A DNA stretch of 23,959 bases, from contig WELB01000019.1 of the NCBI GenBank assembly GCA_009602725.1, positions 732,461 through 756,419 of the forward strand, in the 5' to 3' direction. Below are positions 1 to 10,092 of this stretch, piece by piece. Position 1 is the stretch's first letter; each line of letters starts with the position of its first letter. The notes below the pieces were generated by a model. That model was not told the origin of the DNA, made no database searches, and worked only from the letters and a program-made list of their open reading frames with translations. A program made the translations under genes and the position numbers. The stretch is from Spirogloea muscicola. Taxonomy: Eukaryota; Streptophyta; Zygnematophyceae; Spirogloeales; Spirogloeaceae.

Positions 1-140
1 GGGCGAGCGCTTCTCCGGTCGCCCGGCGCCCCGGCTCCCGCTGCCGCCGTTGGCCTTGGGGCGGGGCTCCTCCGTGCGCGGGTGCTGACGGCGCTACGCC
101 TCGCCCGCTCGTCGCGGCGCCGCCGCCGCCGCCTCGCCAG
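1..140 (+). other. Probable 3' part of the conserved HSF DNA-binding-domain intron
   Basis: GC-rich, pyrimidine-biased sequence ending in CGCCAG at 135-140, directly before the GFRK codons. The reading frame continuous with the exon is open here, but its translation does not resemble the first half of an HSF DNA-binding domain, so I read it as intron. Confidence 0.6.
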
Positions 141-2759
141 GGCTTCCGCAAGGTCGTGTCGGACCGGTGGGAGTTTGCCAACGACTGCTTCCGCAAGGGC
201 CAGAAGGTCATGCTGCGCGACATCCAGCGCCGCAAGACCAGCGGCCCGCCGCCGCCGCTCCCGCTCGCGCTCCACCAGGCCTCGTTGTGAGCTCCGACGG
301 CCCTCTGCTGGGCAGCACTCAGCGGTCGCTCGGGCCGACGACGCCTCTGACACAGTCAAGGCTTCTAGCTCCATTGTTGTAGCATCAGAGTAGCGGTGTG
401 CCGGTGCAACCTTTTGCTCAGGCGCCAGCCCTCTTTCTGTTGAGGACCGCGCAGTTCTGCACTGTTGCCGCAGGCCGAAGGTTTGAGTCCTGGTTGTCCT
501 CGTCTTTAGTAGAGGATTTGGATTGTGGCGATGGCTCTGAGTTGCATCTCCTGGGTACCTGCAGCCAAGAGTTTGCTGCCGTGGTGAAGCCGAGCCCAAG
601 CTCATCGGAGGAGCCAGCAGTGTCTTCGCCACCATCGCCGAGTCGCAGCTCAGCTGACAATGCAGAGGGGCTAAGGTGAGTCGAACTTCGAAGTCTCTCC
701 TTGAGGAAGTGACTGCAGGATGATGCTTGGGCCGCAAGTGCATCTCAGGCGAGCCGCGCATATGAAGCCTCGTGAGCAAGGCCAAGTGGCATGACATACG
801 TTGCCCATTTGTAATTGATAGGCCAGAGAAGCTGCAGATGTTGCTTGAGGAAAACACACGCCTACGTCGCGACAATTATGCGTTTGCAAGCGAGCTTGCA
901 AGAATGCGCCGCCTATATGATGGCCTTTTTGGTTTTTTGCAGCAGAGCTTTCAGGTTGGTCTGCACCTTTCCTTTCTTTTCCGCTTGACGCCTTGTATGG
1001 CACAGAGGGCGCATCTTACGTTCAGTCATAGCGGGTTGCTTCTGTCTATGGTAGGATAGTTTATTTACAGAATCTTGCCAGCAGTCTTGTGCTTCCAAAG
1101 AATATAAGCTGAAGTGAGCAAGATCGTCATACTCTTTGTTGCAGCTCATGGACGAGAGCGTAAGGTTGCCCCTTGCACAGCACGCAGTGCCCCAGATGGG
1201 CTCCCCTCATGCCACCCCTCAGCAGCGCCGGCCCCAGCGTGTTGCCGACAGCACGCTGCCGAAGCCGGAGGCAATATTGGCAAAGCCGCTGCGTCCTGGT
1301 CAGGCACCGGGCTGCACGTCGCCGTGTGTTTCAGCAATGCCGAGTGGCGTCCACGAGTTCTTCGAGAAGCTTGTGGACCGGATTGCTGAGTCCAAGTCAC
1401 AGCACGATCTTGAAGTGAGCCAGGTCAAGGCCGCAAGGAAGGAGGACGGCGGTGATGGTTTTGCCAGGAGCAACAATCATGGCAACCAGTCTCAGCCACC
1501 CCATGAGCTGCCCCTGCCGCTGCCACTGCCGTTGCCGCTTACGTTGCCGGAGATTGGAAGAGAGGTTGCCAAATCGGCCTTTGATGGAGGAGGTGCTGCA
1601 GGTCCTTGCGGAGTGCCGCAATCTGATCCAGCAGACACCGATGAGCCCGTCGCCGGCCTTAGAGTACCTAGCGCTGCTGCCAGGCAGTCCGTCAGATGCT
1701 CAGAGGGTGGTGGCCACCCAATAGCGAGGACCACGTCGCTGCCCCTGCAGCAGGTCCTTCAGTCATGCTGCGAGCGCTCAGCTGGAGGCGGCGCGAGTTC
1801 CAGCACCAGCGCATTCCGGGGCAGCCCGGTGCTGCAGCGGCTCAGGTCCAGGGGGGCTCCAGTGCGGTGCAGCAGCTACGGAAGGGAGATATCAGTGCTG
1901 CCAGAGCTGGAGGCTGCAGCAAGGACGCAAGGCAAGGCCGCCGGATCGGGCAAGAGAATTGACTGGGAGAGCTGCCACGGCATCGGGGCGCTCAAGGAGC
2001 AGCGGCTGGACATTCGAGAAAACATACTTGCTGCTGCGGTCGCAGCTATGAAGCAGGTCAGGGAGGGCAGCCGAGATGTCGTCAAGGCGCCTTTATTGTG
2101 CCGAGCTTGGCGAGTGCTTGTGCAAAATGTCCTTGTCTTCTTAGTCGCGGCTCTTCTGCCTTGTCTTTGCAGAAGGGGACAGGCTCGCCGGCTGTCACTG
2201 TTGGAGGAGTTGCGTCCTCCTTCAAGCCAGTGGAGCCTGCGGCTTGCTCCACTGCCCCACGTCAAGCTTCCACCAATGGCAGCCCGGGACCAGGTATGCA
2301 TCAGTGTGATGTCGTCATCATCAGGTGGCTGCAGGAGGAAGTGATTCGTACAGGGTTGTTGCTCTGACTACAGGCCTTGCTCAATGACAACAATCGGCAA
2401 AGCCTTGCCCTCGTGCTGCTGCAGGCTGGCCCGATGTGAAGCTCGAGTGCCAGCTGGAGCCGAGGCTGTTCGGTGTCGCGCTCCATGCTGAGGGTGGTGA
2501 GCGAGGAATCTTGCTGCCGGTGAAGCGGGAAAGGTGCTGTGAAGAAGACTTGATACGACACTGCTCAGACGATGACGATGACAATGACGAGGACCTGGTA
2601 GATGACCAATTGCCAGCTGCACCGAAGGCGGAGCTGGACAAGGTTGGTGTTGCAAGCATCGAGGCGGACAACGGCCAGGCGCCAGCCAGCAAGCGGGGGC
2701 GGTCGAGGTCTGATCTGGCACGCCGGCTGGGCGCACCTTGGCTCCGCGTGTCTGCTTAG
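141..2759 (+). CDS. HSF: Heat shock transcription factor, class-B-like (5' partial)
   Basis: Transcription factor that binds heat shock elements as a trimer in the nucleus. Phase-consistent exons: 141-286, 565-675, 822-954, 1145-2056, 2173-2293, 2425-2759; about 585 residues are visible. The first exon opens exactly at the Gly-Phe-Arg-Lys of the DNA-binding domain, where plant HSF genes carry their conserved intron, and continues with RWEFAND and [16 protein letters not shown]. The exon at 822-954 encodes the oligomerisation coiled coil ([19 protein letters not shown], then [14 protein letters not shown]). A long low-complexity linker follows, with a Leu-Pro repeat near 1508-1545. The last exon has RLFGV, the repressor tetrapeptide LFGV of plant class B HSFs, then an acidic Asp run and a basic KRGRSRSD stretch that could be a nuclear localisation signal. 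The first part of the DNA-binding domain lies upstream of the window. The 912-nt exon could hide a further intron between 1415 and 1760. Family call is firm; class B is inference. Confidence 0.88.
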
Positions 2760-3091
2760 GCCCAGTTAATTGCATTAATGGCATGACACCATCTGCTGTT
2801 TTGCTGTGTACGATTGTCTCTGCTTGTCACACAGCTGGCCATGCTCAGCAGAACTGTCTGTGGGCAATTGCCTCTACGGCTATTCTGACAGTCTCTGTCC
2901 GCAACCTCGGCCTTCTTATTGTTGACTCTGCAAGATGCAGCAATTTGCATATTCTTTGCAGACCAATCCTTCCAGCCATTACTTTGGACCTGAGAATGTC
3001 AGCTGCTTGGTTATGTTGTGGAGTTTGTACAGGCTAAAAACCGTTTGAGGAAAATTGTGCAAGTTGGACATAAGCTAGCCCAAGCAACAAC
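2760..3091. other. Convergent 3' intergenic region (HSF / PsbP)
   Basis: About 330 bp between the HSF stop codon and the PsbP stop codon, more AT-rich than the flanking exons. It should hold both 3' UTRs. I see no gene, repeat or RNA structure in it. Confidence 0.6.
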
Positions 3092-4254
3092 TCAAGAAGT
3101 TGCTGGCTGGGTTCTCAAATTCAGCTGGAAGGAGTCCAGGACACGGTGCATGTCAGTGGTGAGCTCTGGCGATGCAGGCTTGGCACTGCTGTCAGGGTAT
3201 GCAATGTTGAGAATGAAGAGCTTCCGCGACGCAATTGTGACAGCTGTGAGAGTTCGCTTGATCCCCCTCGAGCTGTCCAGCGCATACTCAAGCGTGTACA
3301 GCGGTACGCCATCGCCCGTCTCGCGCTCACCCATTGCTATGATGCTTGCGTCATTTGTGCTTTGCTGTTGATATAAAGAATCTGACTGAGGACATCAGGC
3401 ATGCAGTGCAGTGCAGAAAGCTGTAGGTGTTATTGAGCGAATGGGCAGTCTTAGCAGCTACACCAATAGGGAGTTCTTAAGGGGTTGTACGTGAGTACTT
3501 ACTTAAACATTAAAGGACGCAGACTAAAGGGAGAGAGGAGCGGTTGTGACATCTCACCTTCTTCTTCTCGGCTTCGATGAGCTTTCCCGCAACAACGTCC
3601 AGGCTGCCGAACTGCCGCAAGGAGTCAATCCGCACGGGCGTGACGACCACGCCCAGGCTGCGCTTGCGGTCCAGGGGGTCCTCAAAGAGCAGCGTGGCCC
3701 CCGCCTTGTCCACCTGCCACGATGGTCAGGGCTAGTGACTACGACCATTCTCAGCTTACAGCTCATGGGTTCGAATTTAGAGTCTGCATGCGATCGGCAC
3801 TGGCCTGCCACAGGGTCCGCCTGGGCTGGAGGCCGCACACCTTCTCCCACCGCGCCGGCCGCAGCAGCGCAAACCCTTGGTCGGCGTCGACGTACTCTAC
3901 CAGCTCGTGGCCGCCGCCGCCGTCCGCGGGCGCCTGGCTTGCGCCCACGGCTGGCTCGATCGACTGCGCCTCTGCCGCCGGGGCCTGAGCCTGCGCTGCC
4001 GCCGCCACGCCGCCGCTGCCAATGGCGGTGGCGACGGCGGCGAGGACTTGCCGCCGCAGGCAGAGGCTAGCAGGCGCCGCCACAGGCTCAGTCGGTAGCG
4101 AGCGCTCCGCTGCCTGCGAGCCCGCCGGTCGCAGCGCCGCCGGTACTGGAACGCCGCGCGCCCGAGAGGCCGGCGCCACTGGCGCCCAGCTCGGCCGGCC
4201 TCCGCCAGCAACGCCGGCAGCTGCCGCGGCGGCGGCGCCGCCAATGGCAGCCAT
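3092..4254 (-). CDS. PsbP-domain thylakoid lumen protein
   Basis: Lumenal protein of the PsbP family (photosystem II oxygen-evolving-complex extrinsic subunit and its PPL/PPD relatives). Three exons with matching phase 0 junctions: 4254-3841, 3713-3558, 3364-3092; 280 residues. Residues 1 to about 65 are Ala/Gly/Pro/Arg-rich, like a chloroplast transit peptide. Then comes a twin-arginine lumen signal: LRRQ at about 66-69, a hydrophobic Ala/Val/Ile run, and an AQA cleavage motif near residue 91. The PsbP fold follows: GFALLRPARWEK, LGVVVTPVRIDSLRQFG, VVAGKLIEAEKK, LYTLEYAL, then LTAVTIASRKLFILNIAY and a C-terminal VLDSFQ helix. The start is the first in-frame ATG after an upstream stop. Sequence is closer to the PPD/PPL relatives than to PsbP proper as far as I can judge, so a role in PSII itself is not shown. 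Confidence 0.85.
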
Positions 4255-5274
4255 GGGGATTGCTGTGATGGCCCGGGCCAGACTGCTGGTCCAGCTTGCC
4301 TTTCCTGGCAGGCAAACGGCGAGCAAGTCACTCTGACTGGGTTGCTGACTGGCTATTGATTTCTAGGCTCCCGTTCGCTCTGTCTCTTGCATAGACGTAT
4401 GATTTTGGCGCCTCCCGGCCCTCAGGCCGTGTCCGTTCTTCCGGGGCTGGCCTTTGTTCAGCCCCTATCCTTAATGGGGGAGCACTTTCTTCTTCTCATT
4501 CACAGCCCCGCCACCGTTGGAAGAGAAGACGCTTTCGGGAGAGGGGATAAGCGCGGCCAGAGCCCAGGAGAGGGCGGTGGCTGTGAGAGGCCAGCCCAGA
4601 AAGAAGAATGAACAAAGTCTGAAGGGGCCAGATATAGCTTTAGAGCGCACAGTGAATCAAGCAGCCACGAAGCTCCCAGTAACCTCTGCTGAGCAGCCTC
4701 AGCCACCTTTGGAAGAGCTCTCGTTTTTGCTGGCATCTGCCCAGCAGCTCCGAAAAGTTTTGCCGCCTGCGTCTGACGCATAACCACTCCTCTGCCAGTC
4801 GAGGCCATGTCCGTGACGCCTCGGCGAGGGGCCAGCACATCTCCGGACCAACAACGGCGTTAGCAGGGTGCCAGAATTTTCACGCAAAGACTACTGAACG
4901 CTGTAGAGCCACTGCCGCCCTATCTACTCTTGGCCCTCGGCACGAGCTCGGTAGCTGCGCTAGCTTCTATTTGATCTCTGCGTATGAACAGGATTAGGGG
5001 TAGAGGCTCTACATCTGAGCAGACAGGGAACTTTGTGGCTTCTGAGAAAGAACAAAGCTGCCCTAAATGTGTTGGTTAAGCAGGATAGGGGGCGAAGGAC
5101 CTAGTTCTCCAATGCATGGCAGCTGTTGGGTTCTGGGAAGGGGGGCGTCGAGTATGGAGGGTGGAAGTGCAGGGAGGAGGGATGTCGGTAGCAGAGCAGC
5201 GGCCGTGAGCTGCTCAACAGCGACGGCAGCGGCGGCAAGGCGGATGCCGCGATGGCCGCAGCGCAGCGGCTTGC
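4255..5274. other. Intergenic region between PsbP and the kinase
   Basis: About 1 kb that should contain the PsbP promoter and 5' UTR (next to 4254) and the kinase 3' UTR (next to 5275). An open frame at about 4506-4783 on the + strand (88 codons, ending LEELSFLLASAQQLRKVLPP) has no ATG and could be chance or an exon of an unrecognised small gene. Nothing else stands out. Confidence 0.45.
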
Positions 5275-8200
5275 TCAGAGTCTCCGCGCTGGCTCCTTAA
5301 AAAATGGGTGTTTTAGGGCCTCCTTGGCCGGCAACCGCTCCGCAGGCTCAAATTTGAGCAGCCCATGCAGGAGGTCGATCAGCGTCCCGGCCGAATGCTC
5401 CACGTGGCCCATGATCAGGTCCTGGGGGGCGCCAATGGCAATACATTTGGGACCGCCATCAGCATCCAACGGCTTCAGAATCATGACTACAACTTGAAGT
5501 GAAATGGGAGCCTGCCCAAATGCCAGCTTGACATGCTTCTGCAATTAAGTCAGTAAGAGGCCGCCGCTCACTCGTAATCGAGGCAGCCTTCGGACTGCCC
5601 GGATGCTCTCGCGCGACAGTGATCCCTCAGGCCAGTTGAGCTCCCGCCCGTGCCTGAAGTACTTCTCTGCACGCCGACTGCAGTGCGTGCAAGCAAATCA
5701 ATCGAGTGGCCCACATATGACGCTGCACCTTTTACTATTGATGCAAGAAGAATGAGTTGGCCCTTGATGATGCAGCAGTTCGACCTAGAGCACAGCAGCA
5801 TGCTGCCTTGTCCAACCCGAAAGGTGACCATAAGAAGGCTGCTTGCTGCACACGAGCATCGGGATGGCCACATATCTAAGGATAACAACACTCACTCTGC
5901 CCGCTTAATCATCTGCTGCGGGATTGGCCCCAGGACACGCTCCATCATCGCCAGGTGCTCCAGGTTTTCATGAGTCTGGAAGAGCGCGTCACCCTGTCGA
6001 ACCAGAGAGGACACGCAAGCAACTAAGACTTGCAAACTCGCACATTGAGCAGCAAGGGCCCTCAGAAACCCTTGCAAGGAGAATGCAAGAGCAAACCCAG
6101 GAACCTTCTGACTTGGTGATGCAATCAACATGCATTACACTTACAGGGCAACAAATTGGGCCCAGAGAGATGCAATTCGTGGTGCAAACACATACGATTT
6201 GAAAATACATGATACATATCTAGCAAGCATGTTGCCCCAGCGTCTCTTCTGAGGAGACACTTACTGTGACGAGCTCCACGAGGATGCACCCAACACTCCA
6301 CATATCACATGGATATGTCCAACCCAGACCTATAGGAACCACAAAGAAATGTAAGCTCAGATTTGAGCAACTTGGTGGTGCTCTATGGAGGACTCATACA
6401 AGGACAGACACCACATCAAGCTTGTAAGGAAGATGCACTGCCGGCTTGGCAAACGCCATACAGAGGAGAAGCTCACCAAGGATGACTTCTGGCGCGCGGT
6501 AGTGCCGTGTGGAGACTACGGAGCAGTGGTAGTGGGATTCAAAGGTTGCGCTGCCAAAATCGATGAGCGTGATGGCATTGGAGGACGGCACTCGTTTGTA
6601 GTGCTTCTGCGCTTGGGAGGCCTTCTGCAAGCATCACAACAATGGCACGGGGTTTACTTAACTCCTCTCTCCTGGCCTGCAACAAACTCTGGGCACCGCG
6701 TGCCTTTGAGACGAGCTCCTTATAACTGTCTATCGTTTGGGATCTCACAAAGAGTAAGCTGCAGTCAGCAAACAAGCCCTTCACAATACTACAGAGGCCA
6801 GTAATTGTGTCATTCAGCACCTTGTACTCGGGCACGCGGATGTAGTCTGGGGCCACAAGGAGGATATTTTCTGGCTTCAAGTCCGTGTGAATGAGCGTCA
6901 GCTCGTGCATGTCTGCATCGCGCCCCAGCCAATCGAAGCGCAGCTCGCCCTCACTCCCAGCGTCAGGGCCAATACGAACACCGGCGCCTCCATCAGTCAG
7001 TCTAGGCATGACTGCAGGAGGTCTCCAGCGGGCTCGCGTGACTGCAGCGGCGGCCGGGCCAGCTCTGTGGGTAGTGGCAGGGCCCTCCGCTTGCTGGAGC
7101 GCTTACGAGCGCAGGGGACGGGGACGACTCACAGGCCACGGACTCGAGAAGCTGGCGGGAGAACTCGCGCGCCTGATCCACGGTGAAAGGCCTGTAGTTG
7201 TTCTTCCGCAGGAAGTCGTACAGGCTCGGGCCCAGCCTCTCGAAGACCTGCAGCGCGGCGCGGCCCTGGAGCTGAGCCGCTAAGCAGATCATGGCAGCAC
7301 AGCACGACGCTGCTCCTCCTGGAAACCCCAACGGCAGGCCTGCTCGGCCAGCCTTGCTGTGCATTCCCATGAGCCTCGTGGTCTGCCACCAGAGCCAACG
7401 CAGTTGCCAACGCAGGCTAAGACCTAAGCTGCCAGACCCCAGCAGGCACACCGCAGGGAGGGCAAGGTGGTGAAGCTACTTGCTGAGCAGCAGCACGCCA
7501 CAGCGACTCACCATGCAGATGTGGTTGCGGTAGTCAAACCAGTCCTTGAGCTGGACGCAGCCTCTGCGCCGAAGGCGGCGGCGGCGGCGGCAATGGCGGC
7601 AGCTTGGTCAGCTCGTGCCGGCGGCAAGCGTGCCGTGCCGAGGCACAGATGTGCACATTGTCTGGCGCTGGCTGCCGGGCGGTGGCAGCTTTGGTCAACC
7701 TGGAACCGGTCTTGTCGTGCTTGGCGAGCGCGGTGAGGACATCAATCTCAATCATTGCCGCATCGCGATACTTCTGCACGTTCCGGATGACCTTGATGGC
7801 CACGTACTCCTGTGCCTTGCGGTCCCAGCACTCCACCACGCGGCCGAACGTCCCTGCTCGCCCGGTCGCAGCCCCGCCGCAGAAGAGTAGCCATGAGCGG
7901 CCAGCACACCTCACGACCGGCAACCTTATTGGCTCGCCAGGCGCACTCATGGAGCTGAAGCAATGGTGGTCCGTAGGCGCAGTGTGTGATGCTGCACGTC
8001 CAGCTGTGCAGCCCCTGAGTTGAGCTGCCAGTGTAGTGCAGCGCCTTACCTTCGCCCATCTTGCTCAGTATCTTGTCTGCACACACGCAAACACGCAGAG
8101 CAACCGGCCTCGTCATCGTGCACAGTGCCGTGGCCAAGCTGTGTTGTCGTGACCTCTGGCTCGCACGTCACACAGATGGAGCGACAGACAGCCGCCAGAG

Positions 8201-8886
8201 GGACGCAGCTGTGACAGAGACGGCGAACGGAAAGGCTCGCTCACATCTCGGTGTGAGGTTCTCGCCCAGCTGGTAGACGTAGTGCCCGTCCTTGTCATCC
8301 TCCCACCAGGGCGCGGACGCGGCGCGCCCTGAGCCGCCGTTGCTCTGCGATGGTGGCGCCGACGGCGGCGTGTGCGTCGTCCAGAAGGACCCGCCGCCGC
8401 CGCCGCCGCTGCCACCACCTCCTCCTCCGCCGCCGCCTCCTCCTCCTCCGCCGCCGCCGCCGCCGCCGCTGCCACTGCCGCCGCCGCTGCCGCCTCCAAG
8501 CGCGGAGGCGCCAGTGGCGCCGCCCAGGCTGAATCCAAGGCTGGAGAGGACGCTTGCCGGCGCCGCCAAGTACGACAGCGACGCCGCGGCGTCGCCCCGG
8601 CCGCTAGGGCCCGCCTCCTCCTGCGAGCCGGGAGCAGACGGCGGCCTGCTCAGCGCCCGTCGCCGCGCTGGTAGCCTTTCCAAGCTGTGCCACGGCGCAG
8701 CTGGCACACCGCAACCAACGGCGGCGGCGGCGGCTGCGGAGGCGGCGCCGTCGGCGGCGGCCGCGGCGGGCTCTGGTTCGGCTAGGCCGGGGCTGGCTGG
8801 CGGGGAACCTCGTCGGCAGGCAGCGAGCTGGCGTCCAGCCGCGGCCGCTTCTCGGGCCGAGAGTCGAAGGCCAGCGGGTCCATCAT
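5275..8886 (-). CDS. LAMMER-type dual-specificity protein kinase (AFC/CLK family)
   Basis: Nuclear kinase family that phosphorylates SR splicing factors. Catalytic exons: about 8700-8245, 8076-8050 (27-nt microexon), 7853-7700, 7563-7512, 7247-7133, 6912-6821, 6624-6477, 6329-6265, 5993-5896, 5677-5572, 5421-5275; all splice phases from 8245 onward agree. Motifs in order: DDKDGHYVYQLGENLTPRY, glycine loop MGEGTFGRV, VAIKVIRN, FDYRNHICMVFERLGPSLYDFL, catalytic loop HTDLKPENILLV, DFGSA, TRHYRAPEVILG, the family-naming EHLAMMERVLGPIP, EKYFRHGRELNWPEG, and a terminal ERLPAKEALKHPFF. The N-terminal part has a long Gly/Ser run. The frame of exon 8700-8245 has no Met, so the start is placed at the ATG pair 8886/8883, whose frame reads DPLAFDSRPEKRPRLD (an NLS-like start). 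The junction between that piece and 8700 does not match in phase and is unsolved. Confidence 0.88.
8050..8076 (-). other. 27-nt microexon of the LAMMER kinase
   Basis: Flanked by TGTGTGCAG on the 5' side and GTAAGG on the 3' side. It supplies the codons for KILSKMGE; the split Tyr and Gly codons are completed by the neighbouring exons, giving an unbroken LAMMER-kinase glycine-loop entry. Easily missed by gene finders. Confidence 0.8.
8388..8491. repeat. Imperfect (CCG/CCT)n tract coding for poly-Gly in the kinase
   Basis: About 100 bp of nearly pure CCG, CCT and CCA triplets. Read on the minus strand it gives about 35 residues of Gly with scattered Ser inside the N-terminal region of the kinase. 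Confidence 0.85.
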
Positions 8887-9100
8887 GGCGGCGGCAGCGG
8901 CGTCGGCGGCGGTGAGTGCGCCTGCGAGTGCGGCGGCGGCCCCGCCGGGCTTCCCGGCTGCGAGGGCGAGGGCCGGGAGTATGCCTGGCGCGGGGGGGGT
9001 GGACTGATCTTGCTCATTTCGAGAGCTCGTGGCTGGGTCTATTGGTACTTAAGTAGAGGCGTGGCATTCGGCGACGAAATTGAGCCTCGCGCTCCCCGCT

Positions 9101-9133
<33 letters not shown>
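8887..9133. other. Divergent 5' region of the kinase and the DUF3593-like gene, with (GGC)n at its end
   Basis: GC-rich sequence between the kinase start and the assembly defect. It ends in a (GGC)n run at about 9103-9133. A + strand ATG at 8885 opens a short Ala/Pro-rich frame that could be transit-peptide sequence of the downstream gene, but it stops near 9006 and overlaps the kinase start, so I do not call it. Confidence 0.5.
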
Positions 9134-9167
<34 letters not shown>

Positions 9168-9168
9168 N
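9134..9168. other. Assembly defect: 34 T followed by a single N
   Basis: An uninterrupted run of 34 T ends in one N, with GGC/CGG triplet repeat directly on both sides. No other homopolymer of this kind occurs in the window. I read it as a join or collapsed repeat, not real biology. It sits inside the 5' coding part of the DUF3593-like gene. Confidence 0.85.
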
Positions 9169-10092
9169 CGGCGGCGGCGGCCCGGCGGCTGCGCGGCGCG
9201 GGCGGGCCTCCTGCCGGGCCTGCCGGCAGACCCCTGGTCGCCGGGCCCCGCAGCAGCGGAGAGCATCGCATCGTCGCTCTTCGCCGCGTCGCTGCTGCCC
9301 TACCTCGGCTTCCTCTACCACCTCACCAAGTCCGCCACCGCGCCGCGCCTCACGCTCTTCGGCTTCTACTTCCTCCTCGCCTTCGTCGGCGCCACCAGTA
9401 AGCTGCTTCCCATAGCAGCCGCTCATTCAATATCAGCGGCCGCATTCTGTATGCATTTCCCGCGTCAGTAGTGGCGCTCTCGAGGCCATGGCTCTGCCTC
9501 TGGCCTCGCCATATTCCTCACCCCACCCGATGCCGAACGAGGTGACCTGAGCTTGACCGTGATCTGCCTAGCGACTGGCTGCCCCCCCTCCTCACCTGCC
9601 TCATTGTCGGTGTGCAGTCCCTGCAGGCATCATTGGTGAGTCCTCACCGATGTGGCTATGGCAGCCCAATGGACCCTCAGTGACACGCTTCTTCATGCTG
9701 TCAGATCGCATTTACCTAGTCTGATGTCTTGACACGACTCTAAATCTGCGGGCGCTCAACTTCAAGGGCCTGCCACTATGGCCAGCAGCAGCTCTCGTTT
9801 GCATCAAGTTTCATGTGAAAGCTGCTGCTCATTGTTCGTCTGTTAAGATTTTCCTGTAATGCATTGTGTGGCTGCAGCTAAGCTCGTGTACAACACATCC
9901 CTCTCAAATGTCGATTACCTCCACGGGAGCGCAGAGTCGCTGCTTACCATCACCAACCTGCTTATCGTCCTGGGTTTGAGACAAGGCCTTCGAGAGGCTG
10001 CAGATGGCAGCCCAGCAGAGGAAGGTGAAACTAGGGCCACAGCAGAAATGACTGGAAGAACTGAGGAGAGCAGCATGCCTCTGAGCAAGTGA
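9169..10092 (+). CDS. DUF3593-like plastid membrane protein (5' end missing)
   Basis: Small membrane protein of a family shared by cyanobacteria and plastids; function not known to me. Exons: (gap)-9397, 9618-9635 (18-nt microexon), 9878-10092, all in phase; 153 codons after the gap. The conserved core reads SLFAASLLPYLGFLYHLTKS, LTLFGFYFLLAFVGAT, then the microexon-encoded IPAGII, then AKLVYNTSLSNVDYLHGSAE and LLTITNLLIVLGLRQGL. About three hydrophobic segments are visible, with a short charged tail. Upstream Arg/Ala/Pro-rich sequence fits a chloroplast transit peptide, but no ATG remains because the sequence runs into the N at 9168. The family name is from memory of the conserved AESLLT-LGLR core and is less certain than the plastid/cyanobacterial character. 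Confidence 0.68.
9618..9635 (+). other. 18-nt microexon of the DUF3593-like gene
   Basis: Bounded by GTGTGCAG and GGTGAG. It encodes the IPAGII core, with split codons completed on both sides (A|TC before, G|CT after). Without it the conserved segment between the second hydrophobic stretch and the LVYNTSLSNVDYLHG motif is lost. Confidence 0.75.

Noticed and set aside
82-393. Arg/Ser-rich + frame over the HSF DNA-binding exon
   Set aside because: It is a shifted frame of the HSF exon and surrounding introns; the HSF frame carries the homology.
474-500. Another B-box-like stretch (GGTTTGAGTCC) in an HSF intron
   Set aside because: The T-stem pairs poorly and there is no cloverleaf around it.
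3765-3785. tRNA-like B box (GGGTTCGAATTT) in the first PsbP intron
   Set aside because: The flanking bases do not form a five-pair T stem and no A box or acceptor stem can be built.
4506-4783. 88-codon + frame between PsbP and the kinase
   Set aside because: No in-frame ATG, and no donor upstream gives a matching phase. Kept only as a note in the intergenic entry.
9080-9167. Poly-Ala then poly-Phe (or poly-Lys on the other strand) protein
   Set aside because: Produced by the GGC repeat and the artificial T run before the N.
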